A DNA stretch of 64,000 nucleotides from Paraburkholderia piptadeniae (GCF_900007165.1 NZ_CYGY02000015.1:1-64000); one strand, 5' to 3'; counted from the stretch's first letter, positions 1-9,620 are shown. Translations and numbers: made by a program. Notes: generated by a model not told the origin, from the sequence alone.

Positions 1-27
1 CGCAATCGCGGATGCCAGCGAAGGGCA

Positions 28-594
28 ATGAAGACCAACGCATCGCAGATACCAGCGCAGAGGCAAAAAAACCAACCAGCGTCGAAGACAAAAAAAAAGG
101 AAACGAAATTGCATACCGAATACCGCTTCACCACGATCTGGCGCATCAACGCGCCATTGCAGGCCGTGTGGGACGCGATCCACGATCCGGCCGCGTGGCC
201 GCGCTGGTGGAAAAGCGTCGAGCGCGTGATCGAAGTGGAGACGGGCGCAAGCGACGGCGTCGGCGCACTGCATCGCTATACGTGGAAAGGCCGCTTGCCA
301 TATCGCGTTGCGTTCGACATGCGCGTGACGCGCGTCGAACCGCTTGTCGTGCTCGAAGGCGAAGCGTGCGGCGATGTCGAGGGCACGGGGTGCTGGCAGT
401 TCTCGTCGCACGATACGGTGACAGTCGTGCGCTACGAATGGCGCGTGCGCACGAAGCGTGGCTGGATGAATCTGCTTGCGCCGCTCGCTCGTCCGTTCTT
501 CAAATGGAACCACGACTACGTGATGCAGCAGGGCGGTGAAGCGCTCGCGAGTCTGCTCGATGCGCGGCTCGTCGGCATCGAGCACTCGTCGTGA
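28..594 (+). CDS. SRPBCC (START-like) family protein
   Basis: The protein (188 aa from this ATG) has the START/polyketide-cyclase-like pattern: a beta strand with TTIWRINAPLQAVWDAI, a WPRWWKSVERV segment, alternating strands and a C-terminal amphipathic helix. Such proteins form a hydrophobic cup that binds lipids or aromatic ligands; the ligand here is unknown. The start is uncertain. The first 27 codons are lysine- and glutamine-rich and unlike the rest, and an in-frame TTG at 109 follows an AAGG eight bases upstream, so the real protein may be about 161 aa. It converges on the channel gene with only 13 bases between stops. Confidence 0.75.
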   Translation: MKTNASQIPAQRQKNQPASKTKKKETKLHTEYRFTTIWRINAPLQAVWDAIHDPAAWPRWWKSVERVIEVETGASDGVGALHRYTWKGRLPYRVAFDMRVTRVEPLVVLEGEACGDVEGTGCWQFSSHDTVTVVRYEWRVRTKRGWMNLLAPLARPFFKWNHDYVMQQGGEALASLLDARLVGIEHSS

Positions 595-607
595 AGCAAA
601 CGACGCG

Positions 608-3187
608 TCAGTGGCGCGCAGCCTTCGGCTCGGGCTTGTCCTTGTTCGGGCCGTCGGGTGCGCTCGCGGGACGCGGCGGCCCTTCGGGTTCTTCGCCGTT
701 TGCGATGCCCGGTTGCACACCGGGTGGAACGAGCACGTTGCGCTGCGGATTGGAGATCTCGATGCCCTTCGCGTGGAACGAATCGAAAATGCGCCGGTTG
801 AATTCGCGCTGCACCGGCCAGCGCGCGCTGTCGCGGCACTGGATCTGGCCCGCGAGCGTAACGGACGCGCCGTCGACGGCATCGACGCCCCAGAAGCTGA
901 AGTCCGACAGGATACCGTCCTTGAACTTGTCGTCCTCGCGCAGCGCAGCGCCGATTTCCTTCAGCGTCGCGATCGCGAGATCGACGTCCTGGCCGTAGGC
1001 GATGCTGACCTTCACGGCCGCATTGCCGAGTCCGCGGTTCGTGTTGTTCACCGTCGACACGGAACTGAACGGCACCGTGTACAACGAGCCGTCGCCGCCA
1101 CGCAGGCGCACCGTGCGGATCGACAGATACTCGACCGTCCCCGACACGCCCGCAAGCGTCACCCAGTCGCCGACCTGCATCGCGTTTTCCATCAGCAGGA
1201 ATATCCCCGTGATGAAGTCCTGCACGAGCTTCTGCGAACCGAAGCCGAGCGCGACGCCGAAGATGCTCGCGCTCGCGAGCAGCGGCGCCGTGTTCACGCC
1301 GAGCTCGCTCAGGCCCGTCAGCACGACGACGAGCGCGATCACGACGAAGAGGGCCGTGCGCAACATCGGCACCAGTGTGCGCAGACGCGCGGCGCGCACG
1401 AGATCGCCGCTCTTCGTCCATTGATCGAGTCGCTTCTCGACCGAGACGTTCGCGGCTTCCCACACGATCAGCGCGATCACGGCCGCCACGCAGATCGTGA
1501 TCAGCGCGGAGGTCAGACGATGGCCGATCGCGCCCGGACGGAAGAACTGCCACACGCCGATGCCCCACACCTGCAGCAGCACGAGCGCGGTGACGGCCAC
1601 GATGACAGTCGATACGACGCGCCGTATCAGCGGATAGTAGCGATACGCATGCTGGTGAAGCAGCGAGCGGCTTTCGCCCTCTTCGACGCGAAAGATCCGC
1701 CCGAGCGCGCCGTACAGCACGATCGACACGATGCGCGCGGCGACCAGCACGATCAGCGACAGTCCGCCCAGATGCAGCAGCGTCCGGTAGCCGTTGTGCA
1801 CGTCGAGCGCCCACACGAACCACAGCGCCATCACGACGAACACGGCGACGCCCGCCCACATGTCGATGAGCCCGTGCGCGAGCAGCTTCATCGGACGCTG
1901 GCTCTCGCTCGTGCGCTCCAGCACGAGCGCGGCGATTGGCGCGCGGCATTGCAGGATCATGATCGACAACATCACGTGTCCGACCAGCGCGAGCAGCTTG
2001 ACGAGAGGCAGGTGCGCCGCATCGCTCAGACCGAGCGCGGTGGAGATCTGGATCAGCGCGCCGCCCACGCCGATCACGCTGACGATGCGGACTACCCAGC
2101 GCTGCATGAAGAGCGCCCAGCTATCGGGCAGCCGCAACAGGCGCAGCCCGGGCGCATCGGCCTGCAGGAAAAAGCCCGCCGCGATCACGATCGCGCGGCA
2201 GATCACATAGAGGTCGATCAGCCCGTTGAGTGCGTCGTCCTGAATCGTGCCGTCGTCGGTGAAGAACGACATCAGCGCGCTTGCCGCCGCGACGAACGCA
2301 ACGAGCGGCAGCATGCGCACGCACAGTTGCAGCGCGGCGCTCGGCAGACGTTGCAGCGTGGTCCAGTGATGCGCCGCCTGGCGTTTGCTGCGGGCTTCCT
2401 TCTTTTCGTCGTCGAAGGCGTCGGGTTTCGCGGCGGGCGTTGCAGCCGCTCCCGCCGATGACGGCGGTGTCGACATCGACCGCGCAGCCGGGCTTGCGGA
2501 TGGGCTCTTGTCTGTAGCAGCGTCGGTTGCAGTCGCCGCGACGCTCACGGCGCCGGCTGCGCTCGCCGCGGCGTCTTCTTCTGCCTGATGAGCCGCGTCG
2601 CGTGCTTCGCGCGCCTCGCGCCGCGCGACGATCGCCGCGCGCGCCCGGCGCAGCAGACGCCGCACAAACCATTCGAGCGCGATTGCGGGCAGCAGCGTGC
2701 CGATCAGCGCGAGCAGCACGCCGCCGGCTTTCGCGCGTTCGTGCGGATCGGATAGTTGCACGTTCCACCAGTAGCGGGCCGACGACGTATCGAGCAGCAC
2801 GGCCACCGATCGATTGAGCGTCGCGCCGCCTTGCGCGAGCCAGTGCGCGCCCTGGCGCGCCAGTTGCGATGCGAGGCCGTTCGACTTGAACGCGGCAGGC
2901 ACGCTCGCGCCCGACGCGCTTGCCGCCGCGGCAGCCGACGCGCCGGATGCGGGCGCGGGCGCCGCAGGCGTTGCGAGGACGCCTGCTGCGGCGATCGCCG
3001 TCAGCGTGTCTTCGATCTGCGCGCGTTTTTTCGGGTCGTTGAGGACGGACAGCGCCTCGCGGGCCTGTTCGGGCGTCAGCGTGACGCTGGTGGCGGAGGC
3101 GGCCGTCGCGGTCGTCGCCGCCGTGACGGCAGAAAAGGCAGGGACGCTGAACAGCGCCAGTAGGCAGATCAGAAGGAATTTGCGCAT
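608..3187 (-). CDS. Mechanosensitive ion channel, MscS family (YbiO-like)
   Basis: This 859-aa inner-membrane protein should open under membrane tension to release solutes on osmotic downshock. It starts with a signal peptide (MRKFLLICLLALFSVPAFSA), then an Ala/Ser-rich periplasmic part, a predicted membrane domain with a long charged cytoplasmic insert, and the conserved MscS pore and beta domain near residues 635-780 (GVALGFGSQKLVQDFITGIF, then GDWVTLAGVSGTVE). The large N-terminal region with signal peptide matches the E. coli YbiO type more than small MscS. The frame stays open upstream to 3583, but the signal peptide fixes the start at 3187. The tail is Pro/Lys-rich and probably disordered. 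Confidence 0.9.
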   Translation of the reverse strand: MRKFLLICLLALFSVPAFSAVTAATTATAASATSVTLTPEQAREALSVLNDPKKRAQIEDTLTAIAAAGVLATPAAPAPASGASAAAAASASGASVPAAFKSNGLASQLARQGAHWLAQGGATLNRSVAVLLDTSSARYWWNVQLSDPHERAKAGGVLLALIGTLLPAIALEWFVRRLLRRARAAIVARREAREARDAAHQAEEDAAASAAGAVSVAATATDAATDKSPSASPAARSMSTPPSSAGAAATPAAKPDAFDDEKKEARSKRQAAHHWTTLQRLPSAALQLCVRMLPLVAFVAAASALMSFFTDDGTIQDDALNGLIDLYVICRAIVIAAGFFLQADAPGLRLLRLPDSWALFMQRWVVRIVSVIGVGGALIQISTALGLSDAAHLPLVKLLALVGHVMLSIMILQCRAPIAALVLERTSESQRPMKLLAHGLIDMWAGVAVFVVMALWFVWALDVHNGYRTLLHLGGLSLIVLVAARIVSIVLYGALGRIFRVEEGESRSLLHQHAYRYYPLIRRVVSTVIVAVTALVLLQVWGIGVWQFFRPGAIGHRLTSALITICVAAVIALIVWEAANVSVEKRLDQWTKSGDLVRAARLRTLVPMLRTALFVVIALVVVLTGLSELGVNTAPLLASASIFGVALGFGSQKLVQDFITGIFLLMENAMQVGDWVTLAGVSGTVEYLSIRTVRLRGGDGSLYTVPFSSVSTVNNTNRGLGNAAVKVSIAYGQDVDLAIATLKEIGAALREDDKFKDGILSDFSFWGVDAVDGASVTLAGQIQCRDSARWPVQREFNRRIFDSFHAKGIEISNPQRNVLVPPGVQPGIANGEEPEGPPRPASAPDGPNKDKPEPKAARH

Positions 3188-3401
3188 GTAGGGCCGGTGG
3201 GCGGCGGCGATGCGCGTACGGCTGGACGCGATGCGGCGCCGGGAGCCACCACGTTTCGACTGAAAAATAAAACGACAGCGGCGGGGCGCCATAAGTTCCG
3301 CAAACGGTTGCGCAAACGGCGGTCCAGCGCGCGTCGGGCCGTGCGATGCGCGTTTTGGGTGCTTACCTATAAACGTGGCGCGGACGCATGCATCCGCGTG
3401 A

Positions 3402-3743
3402 TCACCGTTGGCCGGGCTGCGCGGGCTTGCCGAGCGTGCCGTCGACGACTTCCGTGAAGGTCCGCTCCTCGCGCAGGATGAAACGCTTCGTCTGCGCCAT
3501 GCGGAAGTTCTCGACCGATGCGGGATCGGTGCGCAGCCGCGCGCGATACGCTTCGTAAGCGGCGAGGCTGTCGAACGCGACAAGACCCCACGCGATGTCG
3601 TTGGTGCCTTCGTGCGGCAGAAAATAGCCGATCAGATGGCCGCCGCAGCGCGGAATGATTTCGCCCCAGTTCTCGGCGTACTGCCTGAACGCGTCACGTT
3701 GAAAGGGATCGATCTGATAGCGGATGAAACAGGTGAGTGTCAT
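3402..3743 (-). CDS. NIPSNAP family protein
   Basis: This 113-aa protein has the dimeric alpha-beta barrel pattern of NIPSNAP proteins: [13 protein letters not shown] at the start, [21 protein letters not shown] in the middle and [17 protein letters not shown] near the end. The family has no well-established enzymatic role. The ATG at 3743 begins the conserved domain; the 31 codons of open frame upstream are not NIPSNAP-like. It is divergent from the sigma-54 regulator across a 447-base gap. Confidence 0.85.
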   Translation of the reverse strand: MTLTCFIRYQIDPFQRDAFRQYAENWGEIIPRCGGHLIGYFLPHEGTNDIAWGLVAFDSLAAYEAYRARLRTDPASVENFRMAQTKRFILREERTFTEVVDGTLGKPAQPGQR

Positions 3744-4190
3744 GGGGATTCCTGTCGATGTCGTGGGTTCGTCGGCGGCCGTGCAGCCAGACTTGGCGCT
3801 GCATGACGGCAAGTATCCGCGACGCGTGTCCCGCAATGTTTCAGGCTGGCTCGAAGTGTCGATGCCTGTTCGACGGCGGTTGGGCGACGGTTTGGAGGCC
3901 CAGCAGCCTCAGGTCTTTAAGTGTGTTTTTCCTTCATGTGTCCGTGACGCGACCAGAATGTATGCTTCTCGTGCAGATCGTCGACGATTGCATGGCAGAC
4001 TGACGATCATTTGCGTCGGTGGCGACGCGCGTGATGGTTTACCCACCTAAAGTCAAAAAAAGCATGTGCCGATAAGAAAGTCGAATGGATCGTCGACGAT
4101 CGAGCATCGGTTCACGATGACGGTGCATGTAGTATGCGCACACCGGGTAACGTCCTTGTCGTCTGGACGCGGGCGCGCGGAGGGGTAAGT
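3744..4190. promoter_or_regulatory. Divergent intergenic region with twin 12-bp palindromes
   Basis: This region separates the NIPSNAP gene (minus) from the sigma-54 activator gene (plus). It holds two exact copies of the palindrome ATCGTCGACGAT, at 3977-3988 and 4089-4100. They are 112 bases apart start to start, close to a whole number of helical turns. The second copy is flanked by a further G/C pair, giving GATCGTCGACGATC. I found no convincing -24/-12 promoter. The spacing suits a regulator that binds on one face of the helix, possibly the neighbouring activator itself; that is inference. Confidence 0.4.
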
Positions 4191-5582
4191 ATGGACGTGC
4201 GGCGATTGATCTACCTGTCGGCGAAACCCAGCGCGGAGATCCGTCAATTCTTCGAGCAATGCGACTGGCAAGTGAAACCGGTCAAGTCGGTGAAGGAGGT
4301 GACGAAGGCGCTCGACGGTTTCGATGCGGCGGGTGGGTTGCTCGACCTTGCCGCAGGATTGCCGCTTCACGAAATCGAAGCGCTCGATGCCTGCCTGGCG
4401 ATGCCGAATATCGGCTGGGTCGCGATCGTATCGCCGGGGCAACTCGCCGATTCGACGATGCGGCGGCTCGTGCGCGATTACTGCTCGGACTATGTGACCG
4501 TCCCCGTCGTCCCCGAAAGGGCAGTCAGGGCCGTCGGGCATGCTCGCGGAATGGCCACGCTCGCGGGCACGCCGCAACAGGCGCCCGTTCATCACGTCAC
4601 GGAAGGCGACATGATCGGCTCATGCGAGTCGATGCAGGCACTCTTTCGGTCGATCAAACGGGTCGCTTCGACCGACGCATCCGTGTTCATTGCCGGCGAA
4701 TCCGGAACGGGCAAGGAACTGACGGCCGCCGCGATTCATCAACGGTCATCTCGCCGCGACGCTCCGTTCGTCGCGATCAATTGCGGCGCGATATCGCGCG
4801 AGCTGGTGCAGTCGGAGCTGTTCGGTCACGAACGCGGTGCGTTCACGGGCGCGACGCAACGCAGGATTGGACGCGTCGAGGCAGCGAACGGCGGCACGCT
4901 GTTTCTGGATGAAATCGGCGATCTTCCGCTGGAAAGCCAGGCCAGCCTGCTTCGGTTTCTGCAGGAGCGCAAGATCGAGCGACTCGGCGGGCAGGAATCG
5001 ATCGACGTCGATGTGCGGATCATCTCGGCGACGCACGTCGATCTCGATTCAGCCATCGCCGATGGGCGCTTCAGGCACGACCTCTATCATCGGCTGTGCG
5101 TATTGCGCATCGTCGAGCCGCCGTTGCGCGAGCGAGGCGCCGATATCGAACTGCTCGCGTTTCATCTGCTCGGTCATTTCCGGCGCGACGCGGGACGACG
5201 GTTGCAGGGTTTCGCGCCCGATGCGATGGAAGCCATCCACCGGCACACGTGGCCGGGAAACGTGCGCGAGCTGGGCAATCGCATCCGACGGGCCGTGGTG
5301 ATGGCCGAAGGCAGACTGATCACAGCGAAGGATCTCGAACTGGATCATCTCGTGGATCAAACGCCCGTGTCGCTGAACGTCGCGCGCGAGGCGGCCGAGC
5401 GCATGGCCATCGAACGCGCGCTGCTACGGCACCGCGGACGCTATGGCGAGGCCGCGCGCGACCTGGGCATTTCCCGCGTCACGCTTTATCGCCTGATGGA
5501 TGCCTACCGGATGCGCGAGCCGGACAGCCCCGGACTCGACAAACCAGGCAAAGGCCACGACGACCACAGCGAGGCGGATTGA
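4191..5582 (+). CDS. Sigma-54-dependent transcriptional activator (bEBP, VpsR-like)
   Basis: A 463-aa enhancer-binding protein that should use ATP to activate sigma-54 RNA polymerase. An N-terminal domain of about 115 residues lacks the usual phosphoacceptor pattern and resembles the degenerate receiver of VpsR-type proteins. The AAA+ domain has Walker A GESGTGKE near residue 168, the sigma-54 contact loop GAFTGA near 216 and the Walker B segment GTLFLDEIGD. A Fis-type helix-turn-helix (YGEAARDLGISRVTLYRLM) ends the protein. The start at 4191 follows a good GGAGGGG ribosome binding site. VpsR relatives respond to cyclic-di-GMP and control exopolysaccharide; that role here is inference only, since no polysaccharide genes adjoin. 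Confidence 0.88.
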   Translation: MDVRRLIYLSAKPSAEIRQFFEQCDWQVKPVKSVKEVTKALDGFDAAGGLLDLAAGLPLHEIEALDACLAMPNIGWVAIVSPGQLADSTMRRLVRDYCSDYVTVPVVPERAVRAVGHARGMATLAGTPQQAPVHHVTEGDMIGSCESMQALFRSIKRVASTDASVFIAGESGTGKELTAAAIHQRSSRRDAPFVAINCGAISRELVQSELFGHERGAFTGATQRRIGRVEAANGGTLFLDEIGDLPLESQASLLRFLQERKIERLGGQESIDVDVRIISATHVDLDSAIADGRFRHDLYHRLCVLRIVEPPLRERGADIELLAFHLLGHFRRDAGRRLQGFAPDAMEAIHRHTWPGNVRELGNRIRRAVVMAEGRLITAKDLELDHLVDQTPVSLNVAREAAERMAIERALLRHRGRYGEAARDLGISRVTLYRLMDAYRMREPDSPGLDKPGKGHDDHSEAD

Positions 5583-5743
5583 CGAAACCGGCGGCGTCGG
5601 CACGCGTGCTACGCCCGCACGGATAGCGGGAATCGGCTGCTTGCGGCGCGTCCACGCGGCCTTGCCCTGATTTCTCCGGCCGCCTCTGTCAAAATGGACA
5701 GCGGATTCTTCCGCCAATCCGTTGCCGAACGAGGCTAAAAGCA

Positions 5744-7045
5744 ATGCCCAGCTCAACCAGGCCGAGCCGTGTGAAAAAACCGTCGATGCATGCGGCAGCG
5801 CAGGCATCCCGCGCGTCCGCGCGCCCGCGAGAAACGGCTGCCGGCGAAACGTCCGCGCATCCCGCGATCGATGCGCAGGTCGTGCTCGTGCTACAAGGCG
5901 GCGGCGCGCTCGGCGCGTATCAGGCGGGAGTATACGAAGCGCTGCACGACGCAGGGATCGAGCCCGACTGGGTGATCGGCACGTCGATCGGCGCGATCAA
6001 CGGCGCGATCATCGCAGGCAATCGTCCGGCAGATCGGATGAATCGTTTGCGCGCGTTCTGGGAGCGCGTCACGTGGAAGGGCATTGCGGACGATCACAAC
6101 ACCTGGCTGTCGGCCTTCACGCCCGCGTGCGCCGCCACGAACATCCCCGCGTATCTGACGGCCGCATGGAGCGCATGGGCCGCGTGGATGCCGGGCTACG
6201 AGCAATGGCTGCGCAATCTGTCGATCATGTCGCACGGCATTCCGGCGTTCTTCACGCCGCGCGCCGATGCGTGGCTCGGCCTGCAAGTGCCCGTCGGCCT
6301 CGAGCACGCCGCGTTCTATCGCACGGAGCCGTTGCGCGAGACGCTCGCGTCATTGATCGACTTCGGTTGTCTGAACGGCAAGGCAACGCGGCTGACGGTC
6401 GGCACGGTCGGCGTCGGCAGCGGGCAGATGCGCTATTTCACCAACCGCGACGAACCGCTCGACGTGCAGCACGTGATGGCGTCGGCCGCGTTTCCGCCGG
6501 GCTTTCCGTCCGTGCGCATCGACGGCGAGGCGTACTGGGACGGCGGCATCTATTCGAACACGCCGCTCGAAGCAGTGCTCGACGACCGGCCGCGCCACAG
6601 CTCAGTGATCTTCACGGTGCAGTTGTGGCCCGCGCACGGCGACGAGCCCGCATCGATCCACGAAGCGATGAGCCGGCAGCGCGACATCCAGTATTCGAGC
6701 CGCGCCGAGAGCCATCTCGAACGGCAGCGGCAGATTCACCGGCTGCGTCACGTGATCCGCGAACTGGGTAAGCATCTGCCTGAAAACGAACGCGATACGA
6801 AAGCCGTCCAGGAACTGCTCAACTGGGGCTGCGGAACGACGATGCAGGTGATCGAGCTCGACGCGCCGAGCTTCGGCAGCGACGAGTTGCACAAGGACAT
6901 CGACTTTTCGGCGGACGGCATCAAGCGGCGCTGGCAGGCGGGCTATGCAGACGCGCAACGGATGATCGAACGCGCGCCATGGAGCGCGGAGCCGGACCCG
7001 ATGGAGGGCATATCGATTCATCGCTCAGAGCCGCAGACGGCGTGA
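5744..7045 (+). CDS. Patatin-like phospholipase family protein
   Basis: A 433-aa cytoplasmic-looking lipid acyl hydrolase with a Ser-Asp dyad. The oxyanion loop GGGALGAYQAGVYEAL is at about 52-67, the nucleophile elbow GTSIG puts Ser near 81, and the catalytic Asp lies in DGGIYSNTPLE near 266. The C-terminal third (after about 290) matches the extension of DUF3734-type patatins, which often sit near polyhydroxyalkanoate genes in Burkholderiales; none are here. The first 40 residues are basic and low in complexity, with no signal peptide. Confidence 0.9.
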   Translation: MPSSTRPSRVKKPSMHAAAQASRASARPRETAAGETSAHPAIDAQVVLVLQGGGALGAYQAGVYEALHDAGIEPDWVIGTSIGAINGAIIAGNRPADRMNRLRAFWERVTWKGIADDHNTWLSAFTPACAATNIPAYLTAAWSAWAAWMPGYEQWLRNLSIMSHGIPAFFTPRADAWLGLQVPVGLEHAAFYRTEPLRETLASLIDFGCLNGKATRLTVGTVGVGSGQMRYFTNRDEPLDVQHVMASAAFPPGFPSVRIDGEAYWDGGIYSNTPLEAVLDDRPRHSSVIFTVQLWPAHGDEPASIHEAMSRQRDIQYSSRAESHLERQRQIHRLRHVIRELGKHLPENERDTKAVQELLNWGCGTTMQVIELDAPSFGSDELHKDIDFSADGIKRRWQAGYADAQRMIERAPWSAEPDPMEGISIHRSEPQTA

Positions 7046-7176
7046 GCCACGCGTTGTGCAGGGGCGATGAGCGGCGATGACCGGCGGCGGCACGCCGGAA
7101 ACATTGCGCAAAGGAATCGGCGTGTTGTACCTTGAATGAAGGCATCGGCAGACGGGGCGTCCACGACAAGAACGGC

Positions 7177-7650
7177 ATGACTCATCCCAATGCGGCATTG
7201 ATCGAACGGTTCTACGAGGCGTTTCAGCGGCTCGACGTCGACGCGATGGCGGCCTGCTATGCGTCCGACGTGACGTTCGGCGATCCCGTCTTCGGCGAGC
7301 TGCATGGCGCCGAAGTGTCCGACATGTGGCGCATGCTGGTGTCGCGCGCGCAGGAGTTGACGCTTGCTTTCAGTCACGTCGCTGCCGACGATGCAGGCGG
7401 CAGCGCGCACTGGGTCGCGAGCTATGTGTTCAGCCAGACGGGCAGGACGGTCGTCAATCCCGTCGATGCGCGCTTCGTGTTCCGCGACGGGCTGATCGTC
7501 GAGCATCGCGATCGCTTCGACCTGTGGCGCTGGGCGAGTCAGGCGTTGGGCGCGAAGGGCGCGCTGTTCGGCTGGACACCGTTCGCGCAGAACGCGATCC
7601 GCGCGCAGGCCAGACATGGGCTGGCTGCGTGGCGAGCTAGGAACGCGTGA
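7177..7650 (+). CDS. NTF2-like / SnoaL-like family protein
   Basis: A 157-aa protein of the cone-shaped NTF2 fold. It opens with NAALIERFYEAFQRLDVDAM, followed by YASDVTFGDPVFGEL and a strand pattern ending RFVFRDGLIVEHRDRFDLW, typical of SnoaL-like and ketosteroid-isomerase-like proteins. The substrate is unknown; many members are small isomerases, hydrolases or binding proteins. The ATG at 7177 starts the conserved helix; a GTG/ATG further up at 7132 is less likely. It lies between the patatin and dioxygenase genes on the same strand. Confidence 0.82.
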   Translation: MTHPNAALIERFYEAFQRLDVDAMAACYASDVTFGDPVFGELHGAEVSDMWRMLVSRAQELTLAFSHVAADDAGGSAHWVASYVFSQTGRTVVNPVDARFVFRDGLIVEHRDRFDLWRWASQALGAKGALFGWTPFAQNAIRAQARHGLAAWRARNA

Positions 7651-7794
7651 AGGGGCAGGAAGGGCGCAGGAAGCGTCCCTGATGGGCACGCGCGGACCGC
7701 GTGCATGCGCGGCGCGATGCAGGCATCGTGCCGCTGGGTATGCGTGGTATTCCGTTTGCGAAGCAGGCAGAACGAACGACATAGCGAGGCTCGA

Positions 7795-8649
7795 ATGCAA
7801 GTCGTGGATGCTGCATGGCAGGAATGGCTCGCGACCAACGTGCGTCGCGGGTGCACGCAGGAATCGATGGTCGACGCGATGGTGCAGGCGGGCTTCGATG
7901 CCTTGGCGGCGCGCGAAATCGTGGGCCGCGCGGCCGCCGAAAACAGCATGGAGGCCGACGCCGTCAAACCATCGGGCGGCGAGCGCGCCTATGAATACGA
8001 TGCGTGCCCCGTTGCCGCGGGCAATATCGTGCGCACGCACGACCGCGATGTGCCCGTCGTGCTGCGCGTCGATCGCCCGCAAGTGATCGCGTTCGACGAC
8101 GTGCTGTCGGCCGACGAATGCACCGAGCTGATCGAGCGCGCGCGAAACAGGCTGAAGCGCTCGACGACCGTCAATCCCGACAGCGGACAGGAAGACGTGA
8201 TCACGCTGCGCACCAGTGAGGGCTTCTGGTTTCAGCGCTGCGAGGACGCGTTCATCGAGCGGCTGGACCGCCGCATCGCCGAGCTGATGAACTGGCCGCT
8301 CGAACACGGCGAGGGCCTGCAGATCCTGCATTACAGGGCGGGCGGCGAGTATCGGCCGCACTTCGACTACTTTCCGCCTGCGCAATCGGGCAGCGCGTTG
8401 CATACGGCGCGCGGCGGCCAGCGGGTCGCGACGCTGATCGTGTATCTGAGCGATGTCGAGGGCGGCGGCGAAACGGTGTTTCCGGACGCCGGCATCACCG
8501 TGATGGCGCGACGGGGCGGCGCCGTCTACTTCCGCTACATGAACGGACGGGGGCAACTCGATCCGCTGACGCTGCACGGCGGCGCGCCCGTCACGGGCGG
8601 TGAGAAGTGGATCATGACCAAGTGGATGCGCGAGCGCGCGTACGTGTAG
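7795..8649 (+). CDS. 2-oxoglutarate/Fe(II) dioxygenase, prolyl 4-hydroxylase type
   Basis: A 284-aa oxygenase of the prolyl-4-hydroxylase alpha-subunit family. The iron ligands are visible: H189-x-D191 in RPHFDYF, H261 in LTLHGGAP, and K271 in GGEKWIMTKW for 2-oxoglutarate. The double-stranded beta-helix core includes ATLIVYLSDVEGGGETVFP. Residues 1-80 form an extra N-terminal segment with a UBA-like look (MVDAMVQAGFDALAAREIV). The hydroxylated target is unknown; bacterial relatives act on elongation factor Tu or on free or peptidyl proline. The ATG at 7795 is preferred over the open frame from 7705. Confidence 0.9.
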   Translation: MQVVDAAWQEWLATNVRRGCTQESMVDAMVQAGFDALAAREIVGRAAAENSMEADAVKPSGGERAYEYDACPVAAGNIVRTHDRDVPVVLRVDRPQVIAFDDVLSADECTELIERARNRLKRSTTVNPDSGQEDVITLRTSEGFWFQRCEDAFIERLDRRIAELMNWPLEHGEGLQILHYRAGGEYRPHFDYFPPAQSGSALHTARGGQRVATLIVYLSDVEGGGETVFPDAGITVMARRGGAVYFRYMNGRGQLDPLTLHGGAPVTGGEKWIMTKWMRERAYV

Positions 8650-8799
8650 ATGCAGTCCCGCGCGTGCGTCTCTTCGTGCGCGCATAAAAGAATCAGGAAT
8701 GGCGTGTGCTCATTGCGGCGTGTGGACGCGCGGACATCCGGCGTTCGATGCCACGCGTGAGCGCCGTCCCGACTGGAAAAAGAACTCGGGGGACCAACG

Positions 8800-9009
8800 A
8801 TGGACAACTATCAACTGGAAAGCGAGTTGCACCACCTCGAACGCGTGCTCAGCCATATGGCCGCCGAGCATCGGTTTCCGCTTTCGTACTGGCGCAACCG
8901 GCTGAACACCGTGCTCGCGGCGCCGCTGGTGCCTTCGCAGCTCACGCGTGCCCGCAAGCTCGACGGCATGCTGCGCACGCTCGAGACGCGCGCGCCGGAG
9001 ATCGGCTGA
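8800..9009 (+). CDS. Small conserved-looking hypothetical protein (69 aa)
   Basis: A short acidic/basic helical protein (MDNYQLESELHHLERVLSHM...). It has no signal peptide or membrane segment. A GGGGGACC ribosome binding site stands a few bases before the ATG, and codon use follows the high-GC pattern of its neighbours. A clear stem-loop terminator follows at 9067. I do not recognise a family and assign no function. It could be co-transcribed with the dioxygenase gene 150 bases upstream. Confidence 0.65.
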   Translation: MDNYQLESELHHLERVLSHMAAEHRFPLSYWRNRLNTVLAAPLVPSQLTRARKLDGMLRTLETRAPEIG

Positions 9010-9066
9010 CGGCCCGTTCGATCGCGCATGACGATGCAACACACGGAGCGTAAAACGACAAGGCGT

Positions 9067-9094
9067 GGGCCGCGTTGCGACGCGGCCCGTTTCG
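9067..9094 (+). terminator. Stem-loop terminator after the 69-aa gene
   Basis: A perfect 9-bp stem (GGGCCGCGT / ACGCGGCCC) with a four-base TGCG loop is followed by GTTTCGG. The T-run is short, so termination strength is uncertain. It sits 58 bases past the stop of the small gene. Confidence 0.55.
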
Positions 9095-9188
9095 GTTCGG
9101 TATGTTTATCCTCTCGTGCGTATCGAAGCACGCTCACGCTCATGCATGAGAAGGACACCGGATCGCGTCAAAAGCAAAAGATGATGGG

Positions 9189-9620
9189 CTAGTTCACGGA
9201 CACGCTACCCGGGAGCGGCGAAGCGGCCTCGCGTGCATGCTCGCGGCCGAGCAGCAGATCGACTTGCCCGAGCAGGATCTCGCGCGCAACGGGCTTGTGC
9301 AATGTGCACTCGCATTTCAGATCAGTGGGGATATCCGGCGAAGCGCTCCACAGGATCACGGGCATGCCGTCGAGTCCGGGATCGCTCTTGAGCGTGCGGC
9401 ACACTTCGGCGCCGTTCATCTCCGGCATCATCAGGTCCGTGATCACGAGCGCGGGATGCACGCGCTGCGCCAGTTCGACGCCCTGGCGGGCATTGAAGGC
9501 CGTGAGCACGTGAAAGCCCTCCAGTTCGAGCAGGAGCGCCCATGCAATCAACAGATCCGGCTCGTCGTCGATGAGCAGGATGGTTGGAAGTCGGCTGTCC
9601 GATATTGCGTTCGAATCCAT
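9189..9620 (-). CDS. Single-domain response regulator (CheY-like receiver)
   Basis: A 143-aa stand-alone receiver domain. The acidic pair is D18-D19 (LLIDDEPD), the phosphoacceptor is D62 (VITDLMMPEMNG) and the conserved lysine is K109 (LHKPVA). There is no output domain, so it must act by protein contact. It is divergent from the hybrid-free histidine kinase at 10031 across a 410-base gap holding a striking inverted repeat, and is the obvious partner candidate. The frame is open upstream to 9959, but the receiver domain begins at the ATG at 9620. Confidence 0.88.
   Translation of the reverse strand: MDSNAISDSRLPTILLIDDEPDLLIAWALLLELEGFHVLTAFNARQGVELAQRVHPALVITDLMMPEMNGAEVCRTLKSDPGLDGMPVILWSASPDIPTDLKCECTLHKPVAREILLGQVDLLLGREHAREAASPLPGSVSVN

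Noticed and set aside
536-2461. Long plus-strand open frame (641 codons) opposite the mechanosensitive channel gene
   Set aside because: It is Arg/His/Gln-rich, resembles no protein, and mirrors the third-codon bias of the minus-strand gene; high-GC DNA produces such shadows.
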